Part shown: one piece after another, positions 1-9,368 of the stretch
How positions within the stretch are numbered: the first letter of the stretch is position 1
Layout of the letters: each line of letters starts with the position of its first letter
NCBI RefSeq assembly: GCF_002831645.1
Contig: NZ_CP025117.1
Location: 1,619,514 to 1,683,513 of the forward strand
Length of the DNA stretch: 64,000 nucleotides
Source: Olleya sp. Bg11-27
Lineage (GTDB): Bacteria; Bacteroidota; Bacteroidia; Flavobacteriales; Flavobacteriaceae
Reading direction: 5' to 3'
The notes under the pieces: generated by a model
Databases searched by the model: none
What the model saw: the letters and a program-made list of their open reading frames with translations, nothing else
What the model was told of the DNA's origin: nothing
Made by a program: the position numbers and the translations under genes

Positions 1-2130
1 ATCAAACTCTTGCATTTTATCTTCGATAGTTACTGCAGTAAGCGCGAAAATAGTCAGTTCTTTATCAAATTCTCGGATTAATTTTGTGGCCTCCATACCA
101 CTTATTCCTGGCATGTGAATATCCATTAAAACAACATCGTAGTTTATTGATTTCACTTTATCTACAGCGTCTTCTCCGTTGTCTACGACGTCACAATAGA
201 GTTTCATTTTATTAAGGATTTTTTTAGTAATCATTTGATTAATCTTATTATCCTCAACGACTAGTATTTTTATATTACTTAATTCCAATTCGTCAATTTC
301 ATTAAAATAGTTCGCTTTTTTCTCAACAATAACTTCATTGCTTTTTTTCATAGGAATTTCAAAGAAAAATGTAGTTCCTTTTCCTAACTCACTTTTTAAA
401 TAGATTTTTCCTTTTAAAATATCTATTAAACCTTTAACAATGGATAGACCCAGACCTGTACCTCCATATTTTCTGTTAATTTGAATAGAACCTTGAGAAA
501 AACTTTCAAACATATTTTGTTGCTTTTCTTGGCTGATACCAATCCCATTGTCTTCAACTTCAAATTTAACATTAAAGTTTTCACCGTCTTTGCTTTGTTT
601 TAGAATTCTAACCCAAATATCCCCGTCTTTAGTAAACTTGATGGAGTTTCCGATAAGATTAATTAGTATTTGAGAAATCTTTAGCTGGTCAGCATTAAAG
701 TTTGTCGGTAGGTCTCTGTCGTATTCTAGATGTAACTTAATATTATTATCTGTAGCCGAATTATTTAAGGCTGATATTACGTTTTCAACTTTCTTTTTTA
801 AATTAAAAACTTCTGGTTCTATGTCTACTTTATTGGCTTCAATCTTATTAATTTGTAGAATATCATTAATAAAAGTTAATAAGTAATCTCCCGAAAACTT
901 CAGTGATTTTAGATGTTGTATTTGTGCTGGTTTTGGATTTTCTTCCAATAACATGTTTGTTAAGCCCGTGACTGCGTATAAAGGTGTTCTAAGCTCGTGG
1001 GTTACTGTAGATAAAAAGTTAGCTTTAGTTTTAGTTGCTAATTCCGCTTTTTCCATTGCAATAGTTAATTCTGCATTTTTTTTGTGCAAAATATTATTAG
1101 ATTTTAGTCTAATGTTATTGTTTTTGTATAACGATAATGTCAGTAAAGAAAGTATGGTAATTAAAGCAATACTCAGAATTGTAGTTAGCTTTTCTAGCCA
1201 AGTAGAACTCGCTTCTTTTTCTAAATCAGCTTCTTTTTCTTTTTGGTATTCTATACGATTACTGTAAAGTTTGTCTAATCTTTTTTCAGGTGAAAGATAA
1301 CTACGTTTGACTTGCAATAAAGAGTCGTTAAGTGTGATGTGTTTTTTTAAGAATGAATTTGCTAGTTTGTAGTCTTCTTTTTGACTATAGACTTCGCTTA
1401 GTGAAGCATACGCATTACTAACGAGGCCTCTGTATTCGTTTTTATTGGCAATAGTAAGCGCTTGTTTTATTAGGTTCTCGGCTTCCGTTAAATCTCCTGT
1501 TTTTGCTTTAGTTTTACCAAGACTTAAATAGGTGCTACTTAAAATTTTATTGTTTTTATAGCGCTTAGCTAAGCTTATGGCATCGTAATATTCTGTTTCT
1601 GCCGCGTCATATTTTTCGAGATTATAATGGGCATCACCTTTATATAACATGGTCTCAGCAGCATAATCATGTAGGTTTTCATTTTCAAATGCTTGTTGGG
1701 CGGAATTGTAGTAATCCAGAGCTCTGCTGTATTCTTTACGGCTCATGAAAATATTACCTATTGTTTTGTAGGTCTCAGCAATATTGATATTGTCTTCTGC
1801 AAAACGTTGTTTCTCTACAGCTTTAAATAGGCTTTTTAAAGCATCAACAGGTTCTTCTGTTATAAATTGAATCTTACCTATTTTGCTATATATTAAGCCA
1901 ATACTTCTATTGTCTTTTATTTGATGAGCTAAGGCTAGCGCTTGATCTAAATCACTCTGCGCTTTATAAAACTCATTATTGTCTATGTTTTTTTGAGCTA
2001 AACTAATATTGTAATTAATCTTACCTTGTATAACTTCTTTTTCCTTTTCAGAAATGTCTTGAGCTTGCAGATTTAATCCCGCAAAAAAGAACATAATACA
2101 AGTGAAAAATTTTATAGTTTGGGGATTCAT
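1..2130 (-). CDS. hybrid sensor histidine kinase with TPR sensor region and receiver domain (partial, C-terminus beyond window)
   Basis: The gene starts at an ATG (2128-2130) and stays open for 710 codons to the window edge, so the C-terminus is missing. The N-terminus is a signal peptide ending near residue 20, followed by about 290 residues of TPR-like helical repeats and one membrane segment around residues 310-335. The kinase H-box reads VTHELRTPL with phospho-acceptor His378; N- and G-boxes DNGIGI and GGTGLGLSI follow. A fused response-regulator receiver carries LMDIHMPG with the phospho-acceptor Asp670. This is the usual Bacteroidota architecture in which periplasmic TPRs sense a signal and the kinase relays phosphate to its own receiver. 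A C-terminal output domain may lie outside the window. Ligand and target genes are unknown. Confidence 0.92.
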   Translation of the reverse strand, partial: MNPQTIKFFTCIMFFFAGLNLQAQDISEKEKEVIQGKINYNISLAQKNIDNNEFYKAQSDLDQALALAHQIKDNRSIGLIYSKIGKIQFITEEPVDALKSLFKAVEKQRFAEDNINIAETYKTIGNIFMSRKEYSRALDYYNSAQQAFENENLHDYAAETMLYKGDAHYNLEKYDAAETEYYDAISLAKRYKNNKILSSTYLSLGKTKAKTGDLTEAENLIKQALTIANKNEYRGLVSNAYASLSEVYSQKEDYKLANSFLKKHITLNDSLLQVKRSYLSPEKRLDKLYSNRIEYQKEKEADLEKEASSTWLEKLTTILSIALITILSLLTLSLYKNNNIRLKSNNILHKKNAELTIAMEKAELATKTKANFLSTVTHELRTPLYAVTGLTNMLLEENPKPAQIQHLKSLKFSGDYLLTFINDILQINKIEANKVDIEPEVFNLKKKVENVISALNNSATDNNIKLHLEYDRDLPTNFNADQLKISQILINLIGNSIKFTKDGDIWVRILKQSKDGENFNVKFEVEDNGIGISQEKQQNMFESFSQGSIQINRKYGGTGLGLSIVKGLIDILKGKIYLKSELGKGTTFFFEIPMKKSNEVIVEKKANYFNEIDELELSNIKILVVEDNKINQMITKKILNKMKLYCDVVDNGEDAVDKVKSINYDVVLMDIHMPGISGMEATKLIREFDKELTIFALTAVTIEDKMQEFD

Positions 2131-2175
2131 TTTTTACATTTATTCTAACAAATATAAATATTTATCCGCCAAAAG

Positions 2176-3174
2176 TTATTTATTTTCCGACAAATTGAAA
2201 ATCAAGTCAATGATTCTACTGGAATACCCGGTTTCATTATCGTACCAGCCAATAATCTTTACCATATTGCCAATTACAGAAGTCATTTGGGCATCAAAAA
2301 TACAAGAGTGTGGGTTGCCTACAATGTCAATGGATACAATAGGATCTTCTGTGTATTCTAGAATCCCTTTATATTTTTCATGTGATGCTTTTTTAAAAGC
2401 CTCATTAATTGTTTGGATTGTTACAGATTGTTTTACATTAAACGTTATATCTGTTAATGATCCATTAGCAACAGGAACTCTGATACCACAACCACCTATA
2501 ACCTCTGATAATTCTGGAAAAATTTTAGTTAATGCTTTTGCAGCTCCAGTAGTGGTCGGTACTATACTCTGTCCTGCTGCTCGAGCACGACGTAAATCTC
2601 TATGTGGTTGATCATGTAAACTTTGATCTGTAGTATAAGAATGAATTGTTGTGATGTAGGCTTGATTTATACCACATAGCTCATTAATAATATCAATCAT
2701 TGGAGCTGCATTGTTTGTAGTACAAGAAGCATTAGATATTATGGTTTCGGTACCATCTAATTCGTCTTGATTAACACCTAAAACAATCGTTTTAATATCA
2801 TCTTCAGTTGCAGGAACACTTAAAATTACGCGCTTTGCACCATTAGTAATATGATGCTGTAAGTCTGAAGTTGTTTTGAATTTTCCTGTAGATTCAATGA
2901 CAAAGTCGGGCGAATACAAAGACCAGTCAATGTTTTTTGGGTGATTTTGGTTTAGCAAAGGAACAGCAACACCATTAACTAGTATTGCGTGATCTGTCGA
3001 TGTTATGTCTGCAGGGAATACACCATGTATACTGTCATATTTTGCTAAGTGAGCTAATGTTTTAGCATCTGCTAAATCATTAATGGCGACAACCCTAATT
3101 TTTGGATTATTATGAAGCAATCTAAAAAGACGTCGTCCTATGCGTCCAAAACCATTAATGGCAACTGTAATCAT
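2176..3174 (-). CDS. gap: type I glyceraldehyde-3-phosphate dehydrogenase
   Basis: A full-length 332-residue GAPDH. It begins with the NAD-binding Rossmann motif INGFGRIGR and carries the catalytic site SNASCTTN with nucleophile Cys151. The conserved downstream block TTIHSYTTDQSLHD and the C-terminal WYDNETGYS are also present. The enzyme oxidises glyceraldehyde 3-phosphate to 1,3-bisphosphoglycerate in glycolysis or works in reverse in gluconeogenesis. It starts 1 nt downstream of the lipA stop codon, so the two genes are probably cotranscribed. Flavobacteria often carry two gap paralogues; this one could be either the glycolytic or the gluconeogenic form, which cannot be decided here. Confidence 0.96.
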   Translation of the reverse strand: MITVAINGFGRIGRRLFRLLHNNPKIRVVAINDLADAKTLAHLAKYDSIHGVFPADITSTDHAILVNGVAVPLLNQNHPKNIDWSLYSPDFVIESTGKFKTTSDLQHHITNGAKRVILSVPATEDDIKTIVLGVNQDELDGTETIISNASCTTNNAAPMIDIINELCGINQAYITTIHSYTTDQSLHDQPHRDLRRARAAGQSIVPTTTGAAKALTKIFPELSEVIGGCGIRVPVANGSLTDITFNVKQSVTIQTINEAFKKASHEKYKGILEYTEDPIVSIDIVGNPHSCIFDAQMTSVIGNMVKIIGWYDNETGYSSRIIDLIFNLSENK

Positions 3175-3175
3175 A

Positions 3176-4054
3176 TTAGTTTATGTGTTTTTGAGCTTTG
3201 TAAGAAGAACGCACTAAAGCACTACTTTCTACATGTCTAAACCCTAATTTAAGCCCAATCTCTTCATATTCTTTAAACTCGTCTGGTAGTATAAAACGTT
3301 TAACAGGTAAATGCTTTTTACTAGGTTGTAAGTATTGACCAATAGTAACAACATCTACATCGTTATCACGTAAGTCATGAAGTGTTTGGATCACCTCTTC
3401 ACGTTCTTCTCCAAGACCTAGCATAATACCAGATTTTGTTCTACGTTGTCCTTGTTGCTTTAAGTATTTTAATACACCTAAGCTTTTTTCGTATTTTGCT
3501 TGTATGCGGACTTCTCTTGTTAGTCTTTTAACGGTTTCTATGTTATGAGAAACCACTTCAGGAGCCACATCAATAATGCGATCAATATGCATTTCTACAC
3601 CTTGAAAGTCTGGAATTAAAGTCTCAAGAGTTGTTTCAGGGTTCATTCTACGAACAGCTTTAACAGTTTCTGCCCACATAATACTTCCCATATCTTTTAG
3701 GTCATCTCTATCCACACTAGTTAAAACAGCATGTTTAATACCCATTATTTTAATAGAGCGTGCTACTTTTTCCGGTTCATCCCAATCCACATCTTCTGGG
3801 CGTCCCGTTTTGACACCGCAAAATCCACAAGATCGTGTACAAACATTCCCTAAAATCATGAATGTTGCAGTACCTTCTCCCCAGCATTCTCCCATGTTAG
3901 GACAGCTTCCTGATGCGCAAATGGTATTTAGGCTGTATTTATCAACTAAACCTCTTAGTTCTGTGTATTTTTTACCAGTAGGTAATTTTACGCGTAACCA
4001 TTTTGGTTTTGGTTGTCTTTTTGGTAATATATTAGATGCAGTTTCTGTATTCAT
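3176..4054 (-). CDS. lipA: lipoyl synthase
   Basis: A 292-residue radical SAM enzyme that inserts two sulfurs into protein-bound octanoyl groups to make lipoyl cofactor for pyruvate and 2-oxoglutarate dehydrogenases and the glycine cleavage H protein. Both iron-sulfur sites are visible. The auxiliary cluster ligands are Cys46, Cys51 and Cys57 in [12 protein letters not shown]. The radical SAM CxxxCxxC ligands are Cys72, Cys76 and Cys79 in CTRSCGFC. The conserved C-terminal RSSYKA, whose serine ligates the auxiliary cluster, is present. The gap gene follows after 1 nt. The lipoyl-dependent glycine decarboxylase gcvP also lies in this window, at 43.4-46.2 kb. Confidence 0.97.
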   Translation of the reverse strand: MNTETASNILPKRQPKPKWLRVKLPTGKKYTELRGLVDKYSLNTICASGSCPNMGECWGEGTATFMILGNVCTRSCGFCGVKTGRPEDVDWDEPEKVARSIKIMGIKHAVLTSVDRDDLKDMGSIMWAETVKAVRRMNPETTLETLIPDFQGVEMHIDRIIDVAPEVVSHNIETVKRLTREVRIQAKYEKSLGVLKYLKQQGQRRTKSGIMLGLGEEREEVIQTLHDLRDNDVDVVTIGQYLQPSKKHLPVKRFILPDEFKEYEEIGLKLGFRHVESSALVRSSYKAQKHIN

Positions 4055-4136
4055 AAGTGCAGTTTTCTATAAGCAAAGATACGAAGTATTTTGTTTAAAA
4101 TTTAAGCCGAAGCTGTAAAGTAAAGGCGATGAAAAG

Positions 4137-4685
4137 TTACTTTTTTCGAATGACTTCTGCTAATAATTTTTTAGCGCGAAGTAATTTTACTTTAATATTA
4201 TTTATGGGTTCTTTTAATTCTTCAGAAATTTCTTTATAACTCAATTCCTGAAAATAACGGAGGTTTATAACCTCTTGATAGTGAGGTTTTATTTTTTTTA
4301 TATCTCGTAATAACTTAGCTAGGTTCTGTTCAGTAATTAATTTGTCTTCAGCAGAAGGACTTTCATCAGCGACTTGATAAACGTCATTTTCATCTGAGGG
4401 AGAAATGGCTTGTTTAATGCTGTTTTTTTCTTTTCTAATAATATCGATATGAATATTTTTAGAAATAGTAATTAACCAAGTATTGAAGGCGTATTTATTA
4501 TTATAAGATTCAATCTTATCAAATGCTTTAGAGAAGGTTTGAATCGTGATATCTTCAGCATCATTTTCATTTTGAATACGTTTTAACTGAAACCCATATA
4601 CCTTATCCCAGTAATTATTTAGTAGATAGTTAAACGCTTTTTGATCGTTTTTTTTAGCTCTTGTTATGGCTTCGTCTATTTCCAA
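4137..4685 (-). CDS. ECF-family RNA polymerase sigma factor
   Basis: A 182-residue sigma-70 family protein. Region 2 includes the DAEDITIQTFSKAF segment and WLITISKNIHIDIIRK. Region 4 has a helix-turn-helix around residues 130-175 with the SYKEISEEL motif. The start is a TTG at 4683-4685 that overlaps the end of the upstream glycosyltransferase gene by 10 bp, which implies translational coupling. No adjacent anti-sigma gene is present. The conserved pairing of this sigma type with a glycosyltransferase suggests an envelope role, but that is inference. Confidence in the family is high; the regulon is unknown. Confidence 0.93.
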   Translation of the reverse strand: MEIDEAITRAKKNDQKAFNYLLNNYWDKVYGFQLKRIQNENDAEDITIQTFSKAFDKIESYNNKYAFNTWLITISKNIHIDIIRKEKNSIKQAISPSDENDVYQVADESPSAEDKLITEQNLAKLLRDIKKIKPHYQEVINLRYFQELSYKEISEELKEPINNIKVKLLRAKKLLAEVIRKK

Positions 4686-5788
4686 TAATTTGGTTTTGAT
4701 ATTTGATTAGTTATAAAGATAATAAATTGTAGTACAATTAAAGAAATCTCAAGAAAAGGTAATAACAGAATCGTATCTAATTCGTTTAGTTTTTTAGCAG
4801 AATAGCCCAACGATAGATATTGGAATAAAAATCTTAAAAGGATTAGAGGCAATACAAAAGGCCATAAAAAAGAGGATAATGCTAATGCGATTCCTAATAC
4901 CCAAAACAAAACTTGAGTGATGTAAAATAAGGCTAATAAAAATTGATGTTTAATTTTATAATGTTTTGCTGTAGATACATGTCTGCGTTTTTGCTTTATC
5001 CAATCTTTTAAAGCTGTTTTTGGAATGGAGCTTGTAAAGCTTTGTGGCGTAATACTAATAGTCGTGTTTTTAGCATTAGCAGCTTCATTTATAAATAAAT
5101 CGTCATCACCTGATCTAATTTGCATGTGTTTTATAAACCCATTAGATTTAAAAAATTCATCTCTGTGATAGGCTAAATTGCGACCAACGCCCATAAAAGG
5201 GATACCTATTTTTGCAAAAGAAAAATATTGGGTTGCTGTTAAAAGTGTTTCGAATCTTATTAGCTTGTTAAGTAAAGAGTTTTTGACTTTATTATAAGCA
5301 CCATAGCCTAAAACAATGGTTCCTTTTTCAGAAAAATTAGCACTCATTTGCTTAATCCATTGATTGGATAAAGGTTGGCAATCTGCATCGGTGAATAAAA
5401 GATGGTCGTATTTGGCAGCTTTAATACCAAGTGATAATGCATATTTTTTATTTCCCCAAAACGCTTCGATGTTTTTGACATCTACAATTTTGATGTTATT
5501 ATGACTAGATTTAAAATCTTCAAAAATTGTCAAGGTGTCATCAGATGATGAATCGTTGATTAAAACGACTTCAAAGTCAGGGTAGTCTTGCTCTAAAATA
5601 CTAGGAAGAAATTTTTTAATATTCTCCGCTTCGTTTTTAGCGCATATAATTACAGAAATAGGAATAGTATTGGTAGGCTTTTTTTTGTTTTTTGAAAAAG
5701 CGAAGCTACCAAATAGGACAGCATAGAATAATACTTGAATGATAACTACAGTAACAAAACTGTAGAACAATACCTCAAGTATTAGCAT
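4676..5788 (-). CDS. family 2 glycosyltransferase, membrane-associated
   Basis: A 370-residue GT2 protein. It has an N-terminal membrane helix (residues 5-30), then the GT-A fold starting at ISVIICAKNEAENI, the DSSSDDT nucleotide-binding stretch, and the metal-binding DADCQ (DxD type). An acceptor-side SGDDDLFINEAA and KQKRRH (Q/R-rich) motif follow, typical of processive or integral-membrane GT2 enzymes. Two to three C-terminal hydrophobic helices complete it. It probably transfers a sugar from a nucleotide donor to a lipid or envelope acceptor at the cytoplasmic membrane. The gene is 3 nt downstream of the small membrane protein gene and overlaps the ECF sigma gene. Confidence 0.9.
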   Translation of the reverse strand: MLILEVLFYSFVTVVIIQVLFYAVLFGSFAFSKNKKKPTNTIPISVIICAKNEAENIKKFLPSILEQDYPDFEVVLINDSSSDDTLTIFEDFKSSHNNIKIVDVKNIEAFWGNKKYALSLGIKAAKYDHLLFTDADCQPLSNQWIKQMSANFSEKGTIVLGYGAYNKVKNSLLNKLIRFETLLTATQYFSFAKIGIPFMGVGRNLAYHRDEFFKSNGFIKHMQIRSGDDDLFINEAANAKNTTISITPQSFTSSIPKTALKDWIKQKRRHVSTAKHYKIKHQFLLALFYITQVLFWVLGIALALSSFLWPFVLPLILLRFLFQYLSLGYSAKKLNELDTILLLPFLEISLIVLQFIIFITNQISKPNYWK

Positions 5789-5791
5789 TTG

Positions 5792-5995
5792 TTAAGAGTG
5801 TTGCGTTTCGTTACAGTTGTCAAATTGATCTGGAGATTTTCCACAAAATCCACAAGATTCACCTTCCGTATTTAACATAGGGTTTTGACTTGCACAAGTC
5901 CCTGCAAATTTACCGTCTTTCTTTGCCCAAATTTTAATTGCAATTCCTGCAAATCCTAAGCCTAAAAGGCCAATAGTAAGTAATAAAAGTTTCAA
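5792..5995 (-). CDS. small membrane or secreted Cys-rich protein
   Basis: A roughly 67-residue protein with one N-terminal hydrophobic helix (KLLLLTIGLLGLGFAGIAI) followed by a short Cys-containing tail with TCASQNP and SCGFCGKSPD. I recognise it as a short protein commonly labelled membrane or secreted protein in Flavobacteriaceae; its function is unknown. I chose the TTG at 5993-5995, directly before the hydrophobic helix. The reading frame stays open upstream to 6148, but that extension is a Lys/Phe/Leu-rich low-complexity run typical of translated AT-rich noncoding DNA. The four cysteines could bind a metal or form disulfides. It sits 3 nt upstream of the glycosyltransferase. Confidence 0.7.
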   Translation of the reverse strand: MKLLLLTIGLLGLGFAGIAIKIWAKKDGKFAGTCASQNPMLNTEGESCGFCGKSPDQFDNCNETQHS

Positions 5996-6195
5996 AATAA
6001 GTTGCTTTTTTAGTTTTACAAAGATACTAAATTTTAGGAAAAAGAGCTTTGATTTTAACTTTTCAAAAGTATTGTTTGATTTTAATGGCTTTGAAAAGTG
6101 TATTTCATCGAAATTCTTATTCTTGACGAAGTAAAATAGTAATATCAATCGGTTTTTTTTATAATTTAAGACTCTAACTTTTAAATATTAAAATT

Positions 6196-6885
6196 ATGAA
6201 AAAATTATTTGCAGAGTTTTTTGGAACCTTTTGGTTGGTCTTTGGAGGATGTGGTAGTGCTATTTTTGCAGCAGGATTCCCAGATTTGGGTATTGGATTT
6301 GTAGGGGTTGCATTGGCTTTTGGACTTACTGTCCTTACGATGGCTTTTGCTGTTGGTCATATTTCTGGAGGGCATTTTAATCCAGCGGTATCTCTTGGTC
6401 TTTGGGCTGGTGGTAAGTTTCCAGCTAAAGAGTTGCCAGGTTATATCATAGCGCAATTAGTTGGAGCTATTGTAGCGGCTGTAGCTTTGATGTATATTGT
6501 TTCTGGTAAAGCTGGGTTTGTAGATGTGGGTGGATTTGCAGCTAATGGTTATGGCGATTTATCTCCTGATGGTTATTCTATGATGTCTGCGTTAGTCGCT
6601 GAGTTTTTATTGACTTTATTTTTTCTATTAATTATATTAGGTAGTACTAGTGAAAAAGCACCTAAAGGGTTTGCACCAATTGCAATTGGTTTAGGATTGA
6701 CATTAATACATTTAATAAGTATACCAATTACAAATACTTCTGTTAATCCTGCTAGATCTACTAGCCAGGCATTATTTGCAGAAGGAGGTGAGCACCTTGC
6801 GCAATTATGGTTGTTTTGGGTAGCACCAATTGCAGGCGCTTTAGTTGCTGGTGTTATACATAAAATGGTATTGAGTAAAGATTAA
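6196..6885 (+). CDS. aqpZ: aquaporin Z-type water channel
   Basis: A 229-residue MIP-family protein with six membrane helices and two half-helix NPA loops: [12 protein letters not shown] (Asn62-Pro63-Ala64) and SVNPARS (Asn184-Pro185-Ala186). Arg187 after the second NPA and His171 in helix 5 match the narrow aromatic/arginine filter of water-selective AqpZ rather than glycerol facilitators. Length is normal for the family. It should allow rapid osmotic water flow across the inner membrane. The gene is monocistronic: it is divergent from the small membrane protein gene and ends at a strong hairpin terminator. Confidence 0.96.
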   Translation: MKKLFAEFFGTFWLVFGGCGSAIFAAGFPDLGIGFVGVALAFGLTVLTMAFAVGHISGGHFNPAVSLGLWAGGKFPAKELPGYIIAQLVGAIVAAVALMYIVSGKAGFVDVGGFAANGYGDLSPDGYSMMSALVAEFLLTLFFLLIILGSTSEKAPKGFAPIAIGLGLTLIHLISIPITNTSVNPARSTSQALFAEGGEHLAQLWLFWVAPIAGALVAGVIHKMVLSKD

Positions 6886-6903
6886 TATTTTTTTTAATAC
6901 AAT

Positions 6904-6940
6904 AAAAAAAGCCTCACTTAATTAAAAGTGAGGCTTTTTT
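6904..6940. terminator. bidirectional rho-independent terminator
   Basis: A perfect 9-bp stem, GCCTCACTT (6911-6919) with AAGTGAGGC (6926-6934), around a 6-nt loop. It is flanked by an A-run on the left and a T-run on the right, so it can stop aqpZ on the plus strand and the anti-sigma operon on the minus strand. Confidence 0.88.
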
Positions 6941-6961
6941 ATGAAAACTATTAGTTGATAT

Positions 6962-7756
6962 TTAATCGCCTATTTTTAAGGATATTTCAGCAACTGGTGT
7001 ATCGTTGGATCTTACTTGGCTACCTCCTTTAGGTTCTATTGATATGCTTAAACCTAAAGCATCTTCTGTATAAGGGATTTCTTGAAGACGTCTATCCGCT
7101 TCGCTTAACACACCTAGATTAACCATTTTACCTTGTAATTCTGCCCAAATTTGATAGACTTTATTATCAGGTAATTGAGGTAGTGAAACCACATCAATCA
7201 TTGATTTTTTATCTTCTGGGTTTATGTAGGCGACCGTTTTTAAGTTTTTGGCTCTAGTGTTTCCTTTAAGAATATACTTTTCTGTTTCAGGGTTATTTAA
7301 TTGCTTAAATTGATCTAATAATAGGTTTAAAGTACTGTTGTTATTTGCTATATCACCTCTTAAATCAAAAATTTCATCGGCAATAGTTTGGTTCTCGCTT
7401 GATAGTTGTTTGTTCTGATTAAACAGATAAAAAGAACTTGAAGCAAATAATAAAGCAGTTACACTAGCTGCAATAGCTAAACTATACCATTTTTTTGTTC
7501 GTTTTGGTTTTAAAGCAATTACGGGTTTCTCATCTAAAGCATTTAAGACATTGTCTAAGATTAACTTAGGCGCTTTTACTGTCGTTAATTGTGCAGTAAA
7601 CTCTAGTTTGTCTTGAAGTGTATCGTATGCTTTTTCTATTTCTGGATATGTAGAAATATAGTGTTCAACTTCTAATGTTTCAGAAGCTGTTGTTTGACCT
7701 ATTAAATATTTGTTTAACAAGTCAGAATTTAAAAATGTAGTTATTTTATCATTCAT
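6962..7756 (-). CDS. anti-sigma factor, RskA-type, single-pass membrane protein
   Basis: A 264-residue protein with a cytoplasmic N-terminal sigma-binding region (residues 1-95), one membrane helix (about residues 100-118, YSLAIAASVTALLFASSSF), a short coiled coil, and an extracytoplasmic C-terminal domain resembling RskA (ending near EPKGGSQVRSNDTPVAEISLK). It lies 11 nt downstream of an ECF sigma gene, the standard pairing. By family knowledge it should hold that sigma factor inactive at the membrane until proteolysis or a redox/envelope signal releases it. No zinc-binding HxxxCxxC motif is seen at the N-terminus. Confidence 0.88.
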   Translation of the reverse strand: MNDKITTFLNSDLLNKYLIGQTTASETLEVEHYISTYPEIEKAYDTLQDKLEFTAQLTTVKAPKLILDNVLNALDEKPVIALKPKRTKKWYSLAIAASVTALLFASSSFYLFNQNKQLSSENQTIADEIFDLRGDIANNNSTLNLLLDQFKQLNNPETEKYILKGNTRAKNLKTVAYINPEDKKSMIDVVSLPQLPDNKVYQIWAELQGKMVNLGVLSEADRRLQEIPYTEDALGLSISIEPKGGSQVRSNDTPVAEISLKIGD

Positions 7757-7767
7757 CTTTTTTACAA

Positions 7768-8298
7768 TTAAGGGTTGTAAATTTTTTTTAATTCACGTAA
7801 CGCAATTTTTAATCTTGATTTTATTGTCCCCAATGGTATATCTAGTTCTTCACTAGCTTCTTGTTGTGTCATTCCTTCAAAAAATAAAGCGTTAATAACA
7901 ATCTGATACTTTAATTCGAGGGTATGTAAATGTTTTTTTATATCTAAAACATCCTCGTTTAAACTATTCGTTGTCAGTTTATATACGTTTGAATTTTCGA
8001 TTTGGATTTCTTTGATAGATTTTTTATTTACAGATCGTATTTTGTCTATCGCTGAGTTATAGGCAATCCGATATAGCCATGTAAATAATTTAGCTTTATC
8101 CGGATTATAACTCTTTCCTTTTTTCCACACTTTGATAAGTGTTTCCTGAAGGACGTCTTGTGCTAAGTCATCGTCGGATATTACTTTTTTTATAACGCCA
8201 AATAAGGCATCTGCGTAATTTTCGTATAACAGGTTTATAGCTTGTTTATCACCGTTTTTGAGGTGTGCTATAATATGTTCTTCTAATGAGAAATTCAA
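7768..8298 (-). CDS. ECF-family RNA polymerase sigma factor (SigK-like, paired with RskA-type anti-sigma)
   Basis: A 176-residue sigma-70 family protein. Region 2 contains DDLAQDVLQETLIKVWKK and WLYRIAYNSAIDKIR. Region 4 contains MTQQEASEELDIPLGTIKSRLK, a clear helix-turn-helix for -35 recognition. Together with the downstream RskA-type membrane anti-sigma it forms a two-gene stress-response switch. A promoter and autoregulation are expected upstream of 8298, but I could not identify a specific site. Confidence 0.94.
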   Translation of the reverse strand: MNFSLEEHIIAHLKNGDKQAINLLYENYADALFGVIKKVISDDDLAQDVLQETLIKVWKKGKSYNPDKAKLFTWLYRIAYNSAIDKIRSVNKKSIKEIQIENSNVYKLTTNSLNEDVLDIKKHLHTLELKYQIVINALFFEGMTQQEASEELDIPLGTIKSRLKIALRELKKIYNP

Positions 8299-8354
8299 GC
8301 TATTGTTTATCGTTTGTTAGTTTAACTGTTTTAATTTGAAGTTATTATATTTTG

Positions 8355-9368
8355 TTAGAAAATATTAACTTCAGCTTCAATTGAAATATTAAAGATACGA
8401 TAAATAGTATCTTGTATCAATTTTGAAAGATTTAAAATGTCCTCTCCTTTAGCGTCACTGTAGTTAACTAAAACTAAAGCTTGCTTTTTATGGACACCGT
8501 AATTATCAAAGGTTTTACCTTTAAAGCCCGCAGTTTCAATTAGCCAGCCCGCAGGTACTTTAATTTCTGTTTCAGAAATTACGTAATGCGGAGCATCTGG
8601 AAAGTTTTTTTGAAGAGAGGAAAAAGCAACATTGGAAATGACAGGGTTTTTGAAAAAACTACCTGAATTACCAATCTCTTTAGGGTTGGGTAATTTGCTT
8701 TCGCGAATAGCAATAACAGCATTAGATACATCTTGAACTGTTGGTTGCTTAATGTTAAAATGTTCTAATTGAGTAGTAATTGCTCCATAATTAGTATGTA
8801 AAGTGTGGTTTTTAGTACTTAACTTAAAAACCACACTAGTAATTATATAGTGTCCTTTAGCTTCTTGTTTAAATATAGAGTTACGATAACCAAAATTACA
8901 ATCTTTGTTATTAAACGTCTCTAACTCTAATGTTTCTAAATTTAAAGCTTTACAAGAATAAAAATTGTCTTTTAGCTCTACACCATAAGCACCAATATTC
9001 TGTATAGGGCTAGTGCCAACATTTCCTGGTATTAAAGATAAATTTTCTAAGCCTCCAAAGTCTTGTTTTAGTGTCCATAAGACAAATTCATGCCAATTTT
9101 CGCCAGCCTGAGATTCTATTAAAACATAGTCGTCTGTTTTGGATACAATTGTTTTTCCTTTTAAATTTAAGTGAATAACAAGTTTGTCTACCGCTTTAGT
9201 CAATAGCATATTGCTACCACCACCAAGGATAAACTTATCGGTATCTTTTTCAGTCGAATAAATAGATTTTAGATCTTCGACACTCTCAACCGATACAAAA
9301 TGTTTAGCAGTAACATCAATACCAAAAGTGTTGAAAGGCTTTAAAGATATGTTGTTTAGAATAGTCAC
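8355..9368 (-). CDS. murB: UDP-N-acetylenolpyruvoylglucosamine reductase
   Basis: A 337-residue FAD-dependent enzyme that reduces UDP-GlcNAc-enolpyruvate to UDP-MurNAc in peptidoglycan synthesis. The FAD-binding PCMH-type domain has FILGGGSNMLL and SLIPGNVGTSPIQNIGAYG. The catalytic serine lies in NSGSFFKNP and the conserved C-terminal glutamate region is SIEAEVN. The length and the YGxxxxQ block (YGVHKKQALVLVN) fit the longer, type I MurB. The start is a GTG at 9366-9368 that overlaps by one base the stop codon of the upstream aminotransferase gene, so the pair is probably cotranscribed and translationally coupled. Confidence 0.96.
   Translation of the reverse strand: MTILNNISLKPFNTFGIDVTAKHFVSVESVEDLKSIYSTEKDTDKFILGGGSNMLLTKAVDKLVIHLNLKGKTIVSKTDDYVLIESQAGENWHEFVLWTLKQDFGGLENLSLIPGNVGTSPIQNIGAYGVELKDNFYSCKALNLETLELETFNNKDCNFGYRNSIFKQEAKGHYIITSVVFKLSTKNHTLHTNYGAITTQLEHFNIKQPTVQDVSNAVIAIRESKLPNPKEIGNSGSFFKNPVISNVAFSSLQKNFPDAPHYVISETEIKVPAGWLIETAGFKGKTFDNYGVHKKQALVLVNYSDAKGEDILNLSKLIQDTIYRIFNISIEAEVNIF

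Noticed and set aside
2102-2611. 169-codon plus-strand ORF
   Set aside because: It is antisense to the clear gap gene and the histidine kinase start and has no protein features.
5996-6148. Longer 118-residue version of the small membrane protein
   Set aside because: The extra 51 residues are Lys/Phe/Leu-rich translation of AT-rich DNA; the hydrophobic helix starts naturally at the TTG 5993-5995.
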